Shown here one piece after another: positions 9,937-18,003 of a stretch of DNA of 64,000 nucleotides (the first letter of the stretch is position 1; each line of letters opens with the position of its first letter). The DNA is from PALSA-612 sp035652235 (lineage in GTDB: Bacteria; Actinomycetota; Thermoleophilia; Gaiellales; Gaiellaceae). Made by a program: the position numbers and the translations under genes. Where the stretch lies: assembly GCA_035652235.1 (NCBI GenBank), contig DASREE010000035.1, forward strand, positions 1 to 64,000, written 5' to 3'. The notes below the pieces were generated by a model. It had not been told where the DNA came from and did no database searches. It saw nothing but the letters and a program-made list of their open reading frames with translations.

Positions 9937-11049
9937 GTGGCGGCGACGCGGCGCGACTACTACCAGGTGCTCGGCGTCTCGCGCACGGCGACCGAGGCGG
10001 AGATCAAACGGGCGTTCCGCTCGCTCGCGCGCGAGCTCCACCCGGACGTGTCCGACGCGCCCGACGCCGAGGAGCGCTTCAAGGAGGTCGTCGAGGCCTA
10101 CGAGGTGCTGTCGAACGCCGAGCGCCGCGAGCTGTACGACCGCTACGGCCACGAGGGGCTGCGCAGCGGCGGCTACGTCCCCAGCTTCGACCTCGGCAAC
10201 ATCGGCGACCTGTTCTCCGCCTTCTTCGGCGACGACCTGTTCGGCGTCGGCGCGCGCCGCGCCAGGCGAGGGGCCGACGTGGTCGCCGAGATCGAGATCG
10301 AGCTCGTGGAGGCCGCCCACGGCGTCGTGCGCCAGGTGCCGCTCGAGGTGGCTGCTCCCTGCGGCGCCTGCCGCGGCAGCGGCGCCGAGCCGGGGACGTC
10401 CCCGACGAGCTGCCCGGCGTGCGGCGGCTCCGGGCGGCTCCAGCAGATCACGCGGAGCGTGTTCGGCGAGTTCATCCGCACGCAGGGCTGCCCGCGCTGC
10501 GACGGGACGGGGCGCGTCGTCGAGACGCCCTGCCGGCGTTGCGGCGGCGCCGGCCGGGTGATCGACGAGCGGGTGCTGGACGTCGAGGTGCCGCCCGGGA
10601 TCCACGACGGCCAGCGGATCCGCATCTCGGGCGAGGGGCATGCGGGCGCTCCCGGAGGCGAGGCGGGCGACGTCTACGTCCGCGTGCACGTCAAGCCCGA
10701 CGACCGGTTCGTCCGGGAGGGGAACGACCTCTTCTCGACCGTCGATCTGACGATGACCGAGGCGGCGCTCGGCGCCCGCGTCACCGTCCCCACGCTCGAC
10801 GGCGACCTCGAGCTCGAGTTCGAGCCGGGGACGCAGCCCGGCGAGGTGCTCGTGCTCGCCGGTCGCGGCATGCCGGTGCTGCACGGCTCCGGCCGGGGCG
10901 ACCACCGGATCCTCGTCAACGTGACCGTGCCGCGGCGCCTGACCGAGGAGCAGCGCCGGCTGCTCGAGGAGTTCGCCGCCCAGGCGAGCGAGGAGACGTA
11001 CGCCGCCGGCGAAGGCTTCTTCCAGCGGCTGAAGAGCGCGTTCCGGTGA
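9937..11049 (+). CDS. dnaJ: chaperone DnaJ
   Basis: A 370-residue Hsp40 co-chaperone that stimulates DnaK. The J domain carries HPD in LARELHPDVSDAP. A short Gly/Phe linker follows. Four zinc-binding CxxCxGxG motifs are seen (CGACRGSG, CPACGGSG, CPRCDGTG, CRRCGGAG), then the substrate-binding beta domains. Start GTG 9937 follows the hrcA stop by 3 bp. dnaK and grpE are not in the window, so this is probably the hrcA-linked DnaJ2 of Actinobacteria. Confidence 0.95.
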   Translation: MAATRRDYYQVLGVSRTATEAEIKRAFRSLARELHPDVSDAPDAEERFKEVVEAYEVLSNAERRELYDRYGHEGLRSGGYVPSFDLGNIGDLFSAFFGDDLFGVGARRARRGADVVAEIEIELVEAAHGVVRQVPLEVAAPCGACRGSGAEPGTSPTSCPACGGSGRLQQITRSVFGEFIRTQGCPRCDGTGRVVETPCRRCGGAGRVIDERVLDVEVPPGIHDGQRIRISGEGHAGAPGGEAGDVYVRVHVKPDDRFVREGNDLFSTVDLTMTEAALGARVTVPTLDGDLELEFEPGTQPGEVLVLAGRGMPVLHGSGRGDHRILVNVTVPRRLTEEQRRLLEEFAAQASEETYAAGEGFFQRLKSAFR

Positions 11050-11822
11050 CGCCCGCGCGTGCGCTCCGGCGCGTGTCGGTGACGGTTCCGCCCCGGCGCG
11101 CCGAGGAGGCCCGCGCCAGGATGCTCGAGCTCTTCCCCGAGGGTTTCGAGGAGCTCGACACCCCGAGCGGGCTCGAGCTCGTCGCCTACACGGATCCGTC
11201 GGGCGAGGAGCGGCTCTGGCACGTGTTCGGCGGGGCGCGCGGAGCGGACGTGGACGCTGGCTGGGAGGAGCGCTGGCGTGCGTTCCACCGGCCCGTGCGC
11301 GCCGGCGGCCTGTGGATCGGCCCGCCGTGGGAGGAGCCACCCGTTGGCATCACCGCCGTCGTCGTCGACCCCGGCCGCGCCTTCGGCACCGGCGCGCACG
11401 CGACCACGCGGCTGTGCGTCGAGCTCGTGTCGGCGCTGCCGCGCGGCTCGCTGCTCGACGTCGGCTGCGGCTCGGGCGTGCTCGCGATCGCCGCCGCGAA
11501 GCTCGGCTTCGCGCCCGTACACGCGGTCGACGACGACCCGGCCGCCGTCGAGGCGGCCGAGCGGAACGCGGCCGCGAACGGCGTGCGCGTCGCCGTCTCG
11601 CTCCTCGACGCCCTGTCGGCGCCGCTTCCGGCCGCGGAGACGGCGGTCGCGAACGTCACGCTCGACGCCGTGCGCAGGCTCGCTCTGCGTCTCGACTGCC
11701 GGCGGCTCGTCACCTCCGGGTACCTCGTGTCGAGCGCGCCGCGGCTCGTCGGCTTCCGGCCGGTGCGAAGGGTGCAGGAGGAGGGGTGGGCGGCCGATCT
11801 GTGGGAGGCTGCGAGCGAGTAA
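11046..11822 (+). CDS. prmA: ribosomal protein L11 methyltransferase
   Basis: A 258-residue SAM-dependent methyltransferase expected to trimethylate ribosomal protein L11. After an N-terminal substrate-recognition domain come PGRAFGTGAHATTRLC, diagnostic of PrmA, and motif I LLDVGCGSGVLAIAAAKLG. The post-I acid is in VDDDP. The usual NP(F/Y)P-like motif IV is here VANVTLDAV, slightly divergent. GTG 11046 overlaps the dnaJ stop. The dnaJ-prmA-mtaB order is common in Gram-positives. Confidence 0.9.
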   Translation: MTPARALRRVSVTVPPRRAEEARARMLELFPEGFEELDTPSGLELVAYTDPSGEERLWHVFGGARGADVDAGWEERWRAFHRPVRAGGLWIGPPWEEPPVGITAVVVDPGRAFGTGAHATTRLCVELVSALPRGSLLDVGCGSGVLAIAAAKLGFAPVHAVDDDPAAVEAAERNAAANGVRVAVSLLDALSAPLPAAETAVANVTLDAVRRLALRLDCRRLVTSGYLVSSAPRLVGFRPVRRVQEEGWAADLWEAASE

Positions 11823-11837
11823 GGTCCAGGCCGCGCG

Positions 11838-13031
11838 ATGGCCTCCTTCTCGGTCACGTTCCTCGGCTGCAAGGTCTCGCACGCGGACGCGCACGCGATC
11901 CGGGAGCGGCTGGTCGCGGCCGGCCACGACGAGGTCGCTCCCGACGGGGATGCGGACGTGGCCGTGCTGAACACGTGCTGCGTCACGCACGAGGCCGTCT
12001 CGAAGTCGCGCAAGGCCGCCTCGAGGCTCGCCCGCGGGCACCGGCGGGTGTACGTGACCGGGTGCGCCGCCAACCTCGCGGACGCCTTCGCCGGCCTGCC
12101 GGCGAACGTCGTCGTCGTCTCGCGCCGGAGCGAGGACACCCCCGGGTACGTGGCCGCGGACGTGGGAGCGATCGGCTGCACGCGCGCCGAGGCGCGCCTC
12201 GACCGGGTGCGCGCGTTCGTCAAGGTGCAGGACGGGTGCAGCTTCTCGTGCGCCTTCTGCGTCGTCCCGCTCGTCCGCGGCCGCTCGCGCAGCCGCCCGG
12301 CGGCGGCGGTGCTGGGGGAGGTGCGCCGCCGGGTCGAGCAGGGCCACAAGGAGGTCGTCCTCACCGGCATCAACCTCGGCTGCTACCGGGACCGGGCCGC
12401 CGGCTTCGACCTGCCGCGTCTCGTGCGCGAGGTCGGCGCGACGCCCGGCCTCGCGCGGCTGCGGCTCTCGTCGGTGGAGGTGAACCACCTCCGTCCGGAG
12501 CTGGTCGGCGCGCTCCGCGAGACGCCCACGGTCGCGCGCCACCTGCACGTGCCGCTGCAGTCGGGAGACGACCGGGTGCTGCGGGCGATGGGCAGGCGCT
12601 ACACCGTCGCCGGCTACCTGCGCCGGGTCGCGCTCGTCCCCGACTTCAACCTGACGACGGACGTGATCGTCGGCTTCCCGGCCGAGGACGAGCGCGCGTT
12701 CGAGGCGACGCTGCGGACGGTGGCCGAGGCGGGGATCACCAAGGTGCACGTCTTTCCCTACTCGCCGCGCCCGGGCACGCGCACGGCGGCCGCCGAGGCG
12801 GTGGCGGTGGCGGTGAAGAAGGAGCGGGGCGAGCGCCTGCGCGCCCTCTCCCGCGAGCGCACGCTCGCGCGCTGGCGCACGAAGATCGGCTGCCGCGACC
12901 TCGTGCTCGTCGACCGACCGGGGCTCGGCTACGGCGACGACTACTCGCCCTGGCTCGTCGACGCGCCCGTCGGCGAGCTCGTCGGCGTGCGGGGCGTCGG
13001 TGTGACGGAGGAGGGGATCCTCGCTGCCTGA
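11838..13031 (+). CDS. mtaB: tRNA t6A37 methylthiotransferase MtaB
   Basis: A 397-residue radical SAM methylthiotransferase that converts t6A to ms2t6A at position 37 of ANN-decoding tRNAs. It has the N-terminal UPF0004 domain (TFLGCKVSHADA, NTCCVTHEAV), the CxxxCxxC site in DGCSFSCAFC, and a C-terminal TRAM-like region ending at VTEEGILAA. The presence of the t6A synthesis genes tsaB/D/E at 55-58 kb in the same window fits its substrate. Confidence 0.92.
   Translation: MASFSVTFLGCKVSHADAHAIRERLVAAGHDEVAPDGDADVAVLNTCCVTHEAVSKSRKAASRLARGHRRVYVTGCAANLADAFAGLPANVVVVSRRSEDTPGYVAADVGAIGCTRAEARLDRVRAFVKVQDGCSFSCAFCVVPLVRGRSRSRPAAAVLGEVRRRVEQGHKEVVLTGINLGCYRDRAAGFDLPRLVREVGATPGLARLRLSSVEVNHLRPELVGALRETPTVARHLHVPLQSGDDRVLRAMGRRYTVAGYLRRVALVPDFNLTTDVIVGFPAEDERAFEATLRTVAEAGITKVHVFPYSPRPGTRTAAAEAVAVAVKKERGERLRALSRERTLARWRTKIGCRDLVLVDRPGLGYGDDYSPWLVDAPVGELVGVRGVGVTEEGILAA
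13007..13016 (+). promoter_or_regulatory. ribosome binding site of the HIT gene
   Basis: GGAGGAGGGG lies inside the end of mtaB, 7 nt before CTG 13024. It is the evidence for choosing a CTG start. Confidence 0.6.
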
Positions 13032-13362
13032 GGAGTGCGTCTTCTGCCGCATCGTTCGCGGCGAGCTGCCGGCGACGGTCGTGGCCCGGACGGACGGGTT
13101 CGTGGCGATCGAGGACATCAACCCGCGCGCGGACGTGCACGTGCTCGTCATCCCCGAACGCCATCTGGACACGTTTCGCGACGTCTCACTGATGGATGCG
13201 CAGGAGACGAAACGAATGGTTGACTTCGTCGCCGAGACGGCGAAGGCGGCCGGGCTCGACGAGTACCGGGTGATGGTGTTCGTCGGCGCGGGCGCTGGCC
13301 AGACGGTCTTCCATCTCCACTGGCACGTGCTCGGCGGTGGGCTGCGGGGGCTGCCGGCATGA
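13024..13362 (+). CDS. HIT-family nucleotide hydrolase, apparent CTG start
   Basis: A 112-residue histidine-triad protein of the HINT type, which hydrolyses nucleoside phosphoramidates. The N-terminus EECVFCRIVRGELPA has the Zn-site CxxC usual for the family; INPRADVHVLVIPERH follows, and the triad is in FHLHWHVLGG. There is no ATG, GTG or TTG in frame between the stop at 13003 and GTG 13081, which would remove the conserved N-terminus. CTG 13024 sits 7 nt after a strong ribosome binding site (GGAGGAGGGG, 13007-13016), so it is taken as the start. It overlaps the end of mtaB. Confidence 0.87.
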   Translation: MPEECVFCRIVRGELPATVVARTDGFVAIEDINPRADVHVLVIPERHLDTFRDVSLMDAQETKRMVDFVAETAKAAGLDEYRVMVFVGAGAGQTVFHLHWHVLGGGLRGLPA

Positions 13363-13802
13363 CGCTGATCGTCCGCATCGAGGCGGAGCTGAAGGAGGCG
13401 ATGAAGGAGCGCGACGCCCCGCGGCGCGACGCGCTGCGTCTGATCCTGAACGCGCTCCGCTCGGCCGAGAAGGAGATCCAGCGGGAGCTGCACGAGGAGG
13501 AGGAGCTGCAGGTGCTGCAGCGGGAGCGCAAGCGCCGGCTGGAGGCGATCGAGGCCTACCGCGCCGCCGGCCGCGACGAGCAGGCGGCGCGGGAGGAGGA
13601 CGAGCTCGAGGTGCTCGAGCGGTTCATGCCGGCGCCGCTGTCGGACGAGGAGCTGGAGCAGATCGTGGACGACGCGATCGCCGAGAACGGGGCGACGAGC
13701 CTGCGCGACCTGGGGCGGGTGATGGCCGACGTCATGCCGCAGGTCGCCGGGCGCGCCGACGGCTCGTACGTGAGCCAGATCGTCCGCGAGAAGCTCGCCT
13801 GA
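13359..13802 (+). CDS. yqeY: GatB/YqeY domain protein
   Basis: A 147-residue protein matching the YqeY family, related to the C-terminal tRNA-binding tail of GatB. It opens with short helices (EAELKEAMKERD, RLILNALRSAEKE) and ends with the AspRS/GatB-tail-like ELEQIVDDAI and LGRVMADVMPQVAGRADG motifs. Precise function is unknown; a tRNA-binding role is inferred from homology. ATG overlaps the stop of the HIT gene. Confidence 0.88.
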   Translation: MTLIVRIEAELKEAMKERDAPRRDALRLILNALRSAEKEIQRELHEEEELQVLQRERKRRLEAIEAYRAAGRDEQAAREEDELEVLERFMPAPLSDEELEQIVDDAIAENGATSLRDLGRVMADVMPQVAGRADGSYVSQIVREKLA

Positions 13803-13813
13803 GCCTCGCCGGG

Positions 13814-13900
13814 GCGCTCGCCGGAACCTGCAATAGGTGCTCCCGGAACCTGCCTGGATGCTCTCGGAACCTGCCCGGGCGCTCGCCGAAACCTGCTTCT
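13814..13900. repeat. four degenerate ~22-bp tandem repeats
   Basis: The motif CCGGAACCTGC occurs with small changes at 13821, 13843, 13864 and 13886, spaced 22, 21 and 22 bp, each preceded by a GCTC-like segment. It lies just after yqeY. The copies have no unique spacers like a CRISPR array. Function unknown. The rest of the 13803-14167 gap shows no gene; a TTGACG hexamer at 14017 has no convincing -10 partner. Confidence 0.7.
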
Positions 13901-14154
13901 CTCGCCTGCTTCTCTCGCCCGGGCCTGCGGGACCCTGTCCCCTCCGGCCGGGGCTGGCGGCGACGGCCTGGAGGTGCTCCCGGCCTCCTCCCCGCTGCGA
14001 TCGTAGCGGCGATCGGTTGACGCGGGCGTGACGAGACTGTCACGAGAGCGTGCCGAACGCTCGCGCCCTGCAGGCGCCGGCGTCCATTCCGGGGCGACCG
14101 GCGGACCCCGTTCCGGGGCGCCATGCCCACGCCGCCCTCCGCCAGCCTCCGGCC

Positions 14155-14160
14155 TACACT
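14155..14160 (+). promoter_or_regulatory. leaderless -10 box of phoH
   Basis: TACACT ends exactly 7 nt before GTG 14168, the spacing expected when transcription starts at the first base of the start codon. Confidence 0.7.
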
Positions 14161-14167
14161 GAGCTCG

Positions 14168-15127
14168 GTGCAGGACGTGCTCTCCGTCTCGAACGACGTC
14201 GCCGCCGAGCTTGCCGCGGTCGGGGACGGGGTCCTGCGCGCGCTCCGCGACCGGCTGCACTGCACGATCCGGCTGCGCGGCAACCAGCTGACGATCGAGG
14301 GCGAGTCGGAGCGGGTGACCGAGGCGCGCGCCGTCGTCGGCGAGCTCGTCGAGCTGGTCGAGGGTGGCCACGAGATCGGCCCGGGCACGGTCGACGCGGT
14401 GCTCGGCGCCCTCGACCAGTCGCACGACGTGCGCGAGATCTTCGACGACGTGATCTGGCGTCACCGCGGCAAGAAGATCGCGCCGAAGACGGTGAACCAG
14501 AAGCGCTACGTGGACGCGATCCGCAGCCACACGATGACCTTCGCCATCGGCCCGGCCGGCACCGGCAAGACGTACCTGGCCATGGCGCTCGCCGTACGGG
14601 CGCTCGCCGAGCGCGAGGTGGGGCGGATCATCCTCACGCGCCCGGCCGTCGAGGCGGGCGAGCGCCTCGGCTTCCTCCCAGGCGACATCCTCGCCAAGGT
14701 CGACCCGTACCTACGGCCGCTCTTCGACGCGCTCTACGACATGCTCGACGCCGACCGGCTGACCTCGTACATGGAGAAGGGCGCGATCGAGGTGGCGCCG
14801 CTTGCGTTCATGCGCGGCCGGACGCTGAACGACTCCTTCATCATCCTGGACGAGGCCCAGAACACGAGCCCGGAGCAGATGCAGATGTTCCTGACCCGTC
14901 TCGGCTTCGGCTCCAAGGTCGTGGTGACCGGCGACGTGACCCAGATCGACCTGCCGCGCGACCAGGCTTCCGGCCTCGTCTCCGTCCAGAGCATCCTCGG
15001 CGCCATCGACGGGATCGCCTTCGTCACGTTCGGGCACGAGGACGTCGTCCGTCACAAGCTCGTGCAGCGCATCGTCGAGGCGTACCGGCAGCACGCCGAG
15101 GCGACCGGCTTGCAGCGCGGACGCTGA
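14168..15127 (+). CDS. phoH: PhoH-family ATPase
   Basis: A 319-residue P-loop ATPase with an N-terminal KH-like domain (about residues 25-85) and a C-terminal PhoH core. Walker A is in IGPAGTGKTYLAMA and Walker B in FIILDEAQNTSPEQM. A link to RNA metabolism is inferred from the KH domain and the ybeY neighbour. GTG 14168 is preferred over ATG 14123 because a TACACT -10 box lies exactly 7 nt before it. Confidence 0.93.
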   Translation: MQDVLSVSNDVAAELAAVGDGVLRALRDRLHCTIRLRGNQLTIEGESERVTEARAVVGELVELVEGGHEIGPGTVDAVLGALDQSHDVREIFDDVIWRHRGKKIAPKTVNQKRYVDAIRSHTMTFAIGPAGTGKTYLAMALAVRALAEREVGRIILTRPAVEAGERLGFLPGDILAKVDPYLRPLFDALYDMLDADRLTSYMEKGAIEVAPLAFMRGRTLNDSFIILDEAQNTSPEQMQMFLTRLGFGSKVVVTGDVTQIDLPRDQASGLVSVQSILGAIDGIAFVTFGHEDVVRHKLVQRIVEAYRQHAEATGLQRGR

Positions 15128-15129
15128 CC

Positions 15130-15507
15130 ATGGTCGAGATCGAGGTCGCCAACCGGAGTGGCGTCGAGGTCGACGAGGCGGCCGCGGCCGAGCTGGCACG
15201 AGCCGTGCTCGCACGCGAGGGGGTGGGCGAGGGCGAGCTCGGCATCGCCTTCGTCGGCCCGGACGAGATCCGCCGCCTCAAGCGGGAGCATCTCGGCGTC
15301 GACGAGGAGACCGACGTGCTCGCTTTCCCCATCGACGCCCGCGACGAGCTCCCGGCCGGCGTACCGCGCCAGCTCGGCGATGCCGTCCTCTGCCCCCAGG
15401 TGACGGGGGAGGCCTGGCGGGGCGCGCTCGTGCACGGTCTGCTCCACCTGCTCGGGTACGACCACGGCGCCGCCATGCGGGCCAGGGAGGAGGTGCACGG
15501 CGAGTGA
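15130..15507 (+). CDS. ybeY: endoribonuclease YbeY (rRNA maturation)
   Basis: A 125-residue metalloprotein of the UPF0054 family, involved in 16S rRNA 3'-end maturation and ribosome quality control. The metal site is intact as HGLLHLLGYDH (HxxxHxxxxxH). LGVDEETDVLAFP is the other family hallmark. ATG is 2 bp after the phoH stop; the phoH-ybeY-dgkA-cdd-era string is a classic conserved operon. Confidence 0.94.
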   Translation: MVEIEVANRSGVEVDEAAAAELARAVLAREGVGEGELGIAFVGPDEIRRLKREHLGVDEETDVLAFPIDARDELPAGVPRQLGDAVLCPQVTGEAWRGALVHGLLHLLGYDHGAAMRAREEVHGE

Positions 15508-16223
15508 GCCGCCGCCGCTCGCTGTCGCTGATCGACAGCTTCAACTACGCCATTGAAGGCCTCGTCCACGTCCTGCGCACCCACCGGAACATGCGCATCC
15601 ACTTCGCGGTCGCGATCGCCGTGCTCGTGGCAGCGGTGTGGACGGGCGTCACCCGCTTCGAGCTGATCGCGCTGCTCCTGGCGATTGCCTTCGTGCTCAT
15701 CGCCGAGATGATCAACTCGGCGATCGAGCAGGCGATCGACGTGGCCACGACCTCGTTCGACCCGCTGGCGAAGCTGGCGAAGGACATCGCCGCGGGCGCC
15801 GTGCTGATCGCCGCTGTCAACGCCGTCGCCGTCGGCTACCTCGTCTTCTCGCACGCGATCGGCTCGTCGGCGGCCGACCTGATCGAGCGGCTGCGCGACC
15901 TGCCGACCGAGGTGACGCTGATCGCGCTCGTGCTGACCGTCCTCGTCGTCATCGCGACGAAGGCCTTCCTCGGCCGCGGCACCCCGCTGCGCGGCGGCCT
16001 CCCGTCGGGCCACGCGGCGGTCGCGTTCGCCGGCTGGATGGCTGTCACCTACATCGTCGGGCCGCGGGAGCACCGCTTCCTCGTCTCCACGATCATGTTC
16101 GTCATGGCGCTCCTCGTCGCCCAAACCCGCGTCGAGGCGGGGGTGCACTCGACGCTCGAGGTCGTCTACGGCGGCCTGCTCGGAGCGCTCGTCACGCTCG
16201 CCGTCTTCCAGCTCTTCTTCTGA
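15504..16223 (+). CDS. diacylglycerol/undecaprenol kinase fused to a PAP2 phosphatase
   Basis: A 239-residue membrane protein with two enzymatic parts. Residues 1-115 match DgkA-type lipid kinases: SFNYAIEGLVHVLRTHRNMR and the catalytic AEMINSAIEQAID. Residues about 130-239 match a PAP2 lipid phosphatase: GGLPSGHAAVAFAG supplies the central His, and RVEAGVHSTLEVVYGG the final Arg/His motif. One chain may thus phosphorylate undecaprenol and dephosphorylate undecaprenyl (pyro)phosphate, both in cell-wall lipid recycling. GTG overlaps the ybeY stop. Confidence 0.88.
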   Translation: MSRRRSLSLIDSFNYAIEGLVHVLRTHRNMRIHFAVAIAVLVAAVWTGVTRFELIALLLAIAFVLIAEMINSAIEQAIDVATTSFDPLAKLAKDIAAGAVLIAAVNAVAVGYLVFSHAIGSSAADLIERLRDLPTEVTLIALVLTVLVVIATKAFLGRGTPLRGGLPSGHAAVAFAGWMAVTYIVGPREHRFLVSTIMFVMALLVAQTRVEAGVHSTLEVVYGGLLGALVTLAVFQLFF

Positions 16224-16224
16224 C

Positions 16225-16596
16225 GTGGACGCTCGAGACCGGGCTCTCTACGACCAGGCGGTCGCAGTCGCGAGCCGCGCCTACGCCCCGTACTCGCGCT
16301 TCCACGTCGGCGCCGCGGCGCGCGCGCGCGACGGCCGCGTGTTCCTCGGCGTCAACGTCGAGAACGCCGCCTACCCGCTCGGGCTCTGCGCCGAGAGGAG
16401 CGCGCTGGCGCGGGCGGTGGCGGACGGGTGCCGGCCGGGCGACCTGGAGGCGGTCGCGGTCACGGCGTCCCCGTGCGGCGGCTGCCGGCAGTGGTTGCAC
16501 GAGCTCGGGGTCGAGCGCGTCGTCTACGCGCGGGCTGGCGGCGAGGTGGTGACCGCCGCGCCGGCAGAGCTCCTGCCGGACACGTTCGAGCTGTGA
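16225..16596 (+). CDS. cdd: cytidine deaminase
   Basis: A 123-residue zinc enzyme that deaminates cytidine and deoxycytidine to uridine for pyrimidine salvage. Substrate and catalytic motifs are intact: NVENAAYPLGLCAERSA (catalytic Glu and first zinc Cys) and SPCGGCRQWLHE (other zinc cysteines). Length is that of the tetrameric class. GTG start is 1 bp after the upstream stop. Together with deoC downstream it suggests nucleoside salvage. Confidence 0.95.
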   Translation: MDARDRALYDQAVAVASRAYAPYSRFHVGAAARARDGRVFLGVNVENAAYPLGLCAERSALARAVADGCRPGDLEAVAVTASPCGGCRQWLHELGVERVVYARAGGEVVTAAPAELLPDTFEL

Positions 16597-16616
16597 TGCG
16601 CCCGGGCGACAGGCCC

Positions 16617-16674
16617 GTGACGGTTCCGGCGCACAGGCGCCACACACGCGTGCGCCCGACGCCGGTACCGTCAC
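16617..16674. repeat. inverted repeat after cdd
   Basis: Arms 16617-16631 (GTGACGGTTCCGGCG) and 16660-16674 (CGCCGGTACCGTCAC) pair with one mismatch around a 28-nt loop, 20 bp after the cdd stop. It could be a transcription-terminating hairpin or an operator; there is no U tract. Confidence 0.5.
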
Positions 16675-16849
16675 CCCCAGGAGGGGGCAGCGGGGCCCCC
16701 GTCACACGTGTCAAGCGAATGGCGTGCGGCCCTCGAGTCGGGCTCGCCGAGCCGCGCCGACCGCACGGCGACCGGCGCGTGGCCGCGTGCCCGCGAGGTG
16801 CGACTGGACGGTGGCGGAGGGGCCTGCCGGGCGGACCGGCGGGGGTGCG

Positions 16850-17710
16850 GTGAAGTCCGGCTTCGTCGCGGTCGCCGGCCGGCCGAATGTCGGCAAGTCG
16901 ACCCTCGTCAACGCCCTCTGCGGCAGCAAGGTCGCCATCGTCTCGGACAAGCCGCAGACGACCCGACGGCGCCTGTTCGGGATCGCGAACGGCGAGGGCC
17001 ACCAGCTCGTGCTCGTCGACCTGCCCGGCTTCCAGCGGCCGCGCGACCTGCTCACCGAGCACCTGCAGCGCACCGTCGAACGCTCGTTCGAGGACGTCGA
17101 CGCCGTCCTGCTCGTGCTCGACTGCCGCGCCCGCATCGGCGCGGGCGACCGCTTCGTGGCGTCACGGGTGTTCTCGATCGGCGTGCCGGTCGTGATCGCC
17201 TTGAACAAGGTCGACCGGCTGAAGCCCGGTCACATCGCCTCGCAGATGCAGATCGCCGCCGGCCTCGGCGACTTCGCTGCCCTGCACCCGGTCAGCGCCA
17301 AGACCGGCGACGGCGTCGGCGAGCTGCGTCAGGAGCTCGTCGACCTCCTCCCCGAGGGTGAACCCTTCTTCCCGACCGACGCACGCACGGACGTCGAGCC
17401 GGAGGTGCAGATCGCCGAGCTCGTCCGCGAGCAGGCGCTCGCGCTCACGCGCGACGAGCTGCCGCATGCGATCACGGTCGAGGTGGAGCAGATCGAAAAG
17501 CGCGCGATCCGCGCCGTCCTCTACGTCGAGACGGAGTCGCAGAAGCAGATCGTCGTCGGACGGGGCGGCTCGATGGTGAAGGCGATCGGGAGCCGGGCGC
17601 GGCCCGAGATCGAGGCGCTCCTCGGGCGCAGGGTGTTCCTCGATCTGCGCGTCAAGGCACGGCCGCGCTGGCGCCGCGACGAGGCGATGCTCGAGCGGCT
17701 CGGCATCTGA
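16850..17710 (+). CDS. era: GTPase Era
   Basis: A 286-residue GTPase that binds 16S rRNA and assists 30S assembly. G1 is GRPNVGKST (residues 10-18), followed by SDKPQTTRRR, the G3 DLPGF and NKVD. The C-terminal KH domain carries the typical IVVGRGGSMVKAIGSRARPEIEALLG. GTG 16850 gives the family's usual N-terminus KSGFVAVAGRPN; the 16597-16849 gap upstream holds only the inverted repeat. Confidence 0.95.
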   Translation: MKSGFVAVAGRPNVGKSTLVNALCGSKVAIVSDKPQTTRRRLFGIANGEGHQLVLVDLPGFQRPRDLLTEHLQRTVERSFEDVDAVLLVLDCRARIGAGDRFVASRVFSIGVPVVIALNKVDRLKPGHIASQMQIAAGLGDFAALHPVSAKTGDGVGELRQELVDLLPEGEPFFPTDARTDVEPEVQIAELVREQALALTRDELPHAITVEVEQIEKRAIRAVLYVETESQKQIVVGRGGSMVKAIGSRARPEIEALLGRRVFLDLRVKARPRWRRDEAMLERLGI

Positions 17711-17817
17711 GCCGGCCGCCGCCGGCGGAGAGCGCGCGCCCGGCTGGGAGCGCGCGCCCGGCGGAGTGCGGGCCAGCCGTACGGGGAAGGGCTATCCGCT
17801 GTGCGATTACTCCCGGC

Positions 17818-17928
17818 GTGACGGGCGTCCTCATCGTCGAGACACATGCCGGCTTCCAGGCGAGCGCGAGCGCGCTCGTCGGGGCGGAGGGGCTCGACGT
17901 GGCCGGCGTCGCTCGCCGAGCCGGTAGC
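17818..17928 (+). pseudogene. 5' stub of a response regulator
   Basis: The frame from GTG 17818 reads VTGVLIVETHAGFQASASAL then VGAEGLDVAGVARRAG, clearly the first beta-alpha-beta of a CheY-like receiver domain. The acidic pair usually following VLIV is altered to Glu-Thr. After about 37 residues the similarity stops and no phosphoacceptor region follows. A decayed two-component regulator truncated by a deletion is the simplest reading. Confidence 0.6.
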
Positions 17929-17996
17929 CGTTCGCGGCCAGGGCGGCGAGCGCGCCCTGGAGGCGGGCGAGACCGGCCGGCGGCAGGCGCGACATG
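17832..17996 (-). pseudogene. 5' stub of a second gene, opposite strand
   Basis: A minus-strand frame starts at ATG 17996 with MSRLPPAGLARLQGALAALA, then about eight more protein-like residues, then runs antisense into the response-regulator stub and stops at 17832 (54 codons). A TACGCT box lies exactly 7 nt before the ATG. It looks like the promoter and head of a lost gene whose body was removed by the deletion that cut the response regulator. Parent family not recognised. The rest of the 17711-18063 gap shows no gene. Confidence 0.4.
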
Positions 17997-18003
17997 CCCG
18001 CCG

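Noticed and set aside
13081..13362. HIT protein starting at GTG 13081
   Set aside because: It would remove the conserved CxxC N-terminus; the CTG with a strong ribosome binding site explains the family better.
13814..13900. CRISPR-like array
   Set aside because: Repeat copies are degenerate and almost contiguous, with no spacers and no cas genes nearby.
14017..14045. TTGACG as a -35 box of phoH
   Set aside because: No -10 element lies at 16-18 bp, while a well-spaced TACACT box sits directly before the phoH start.
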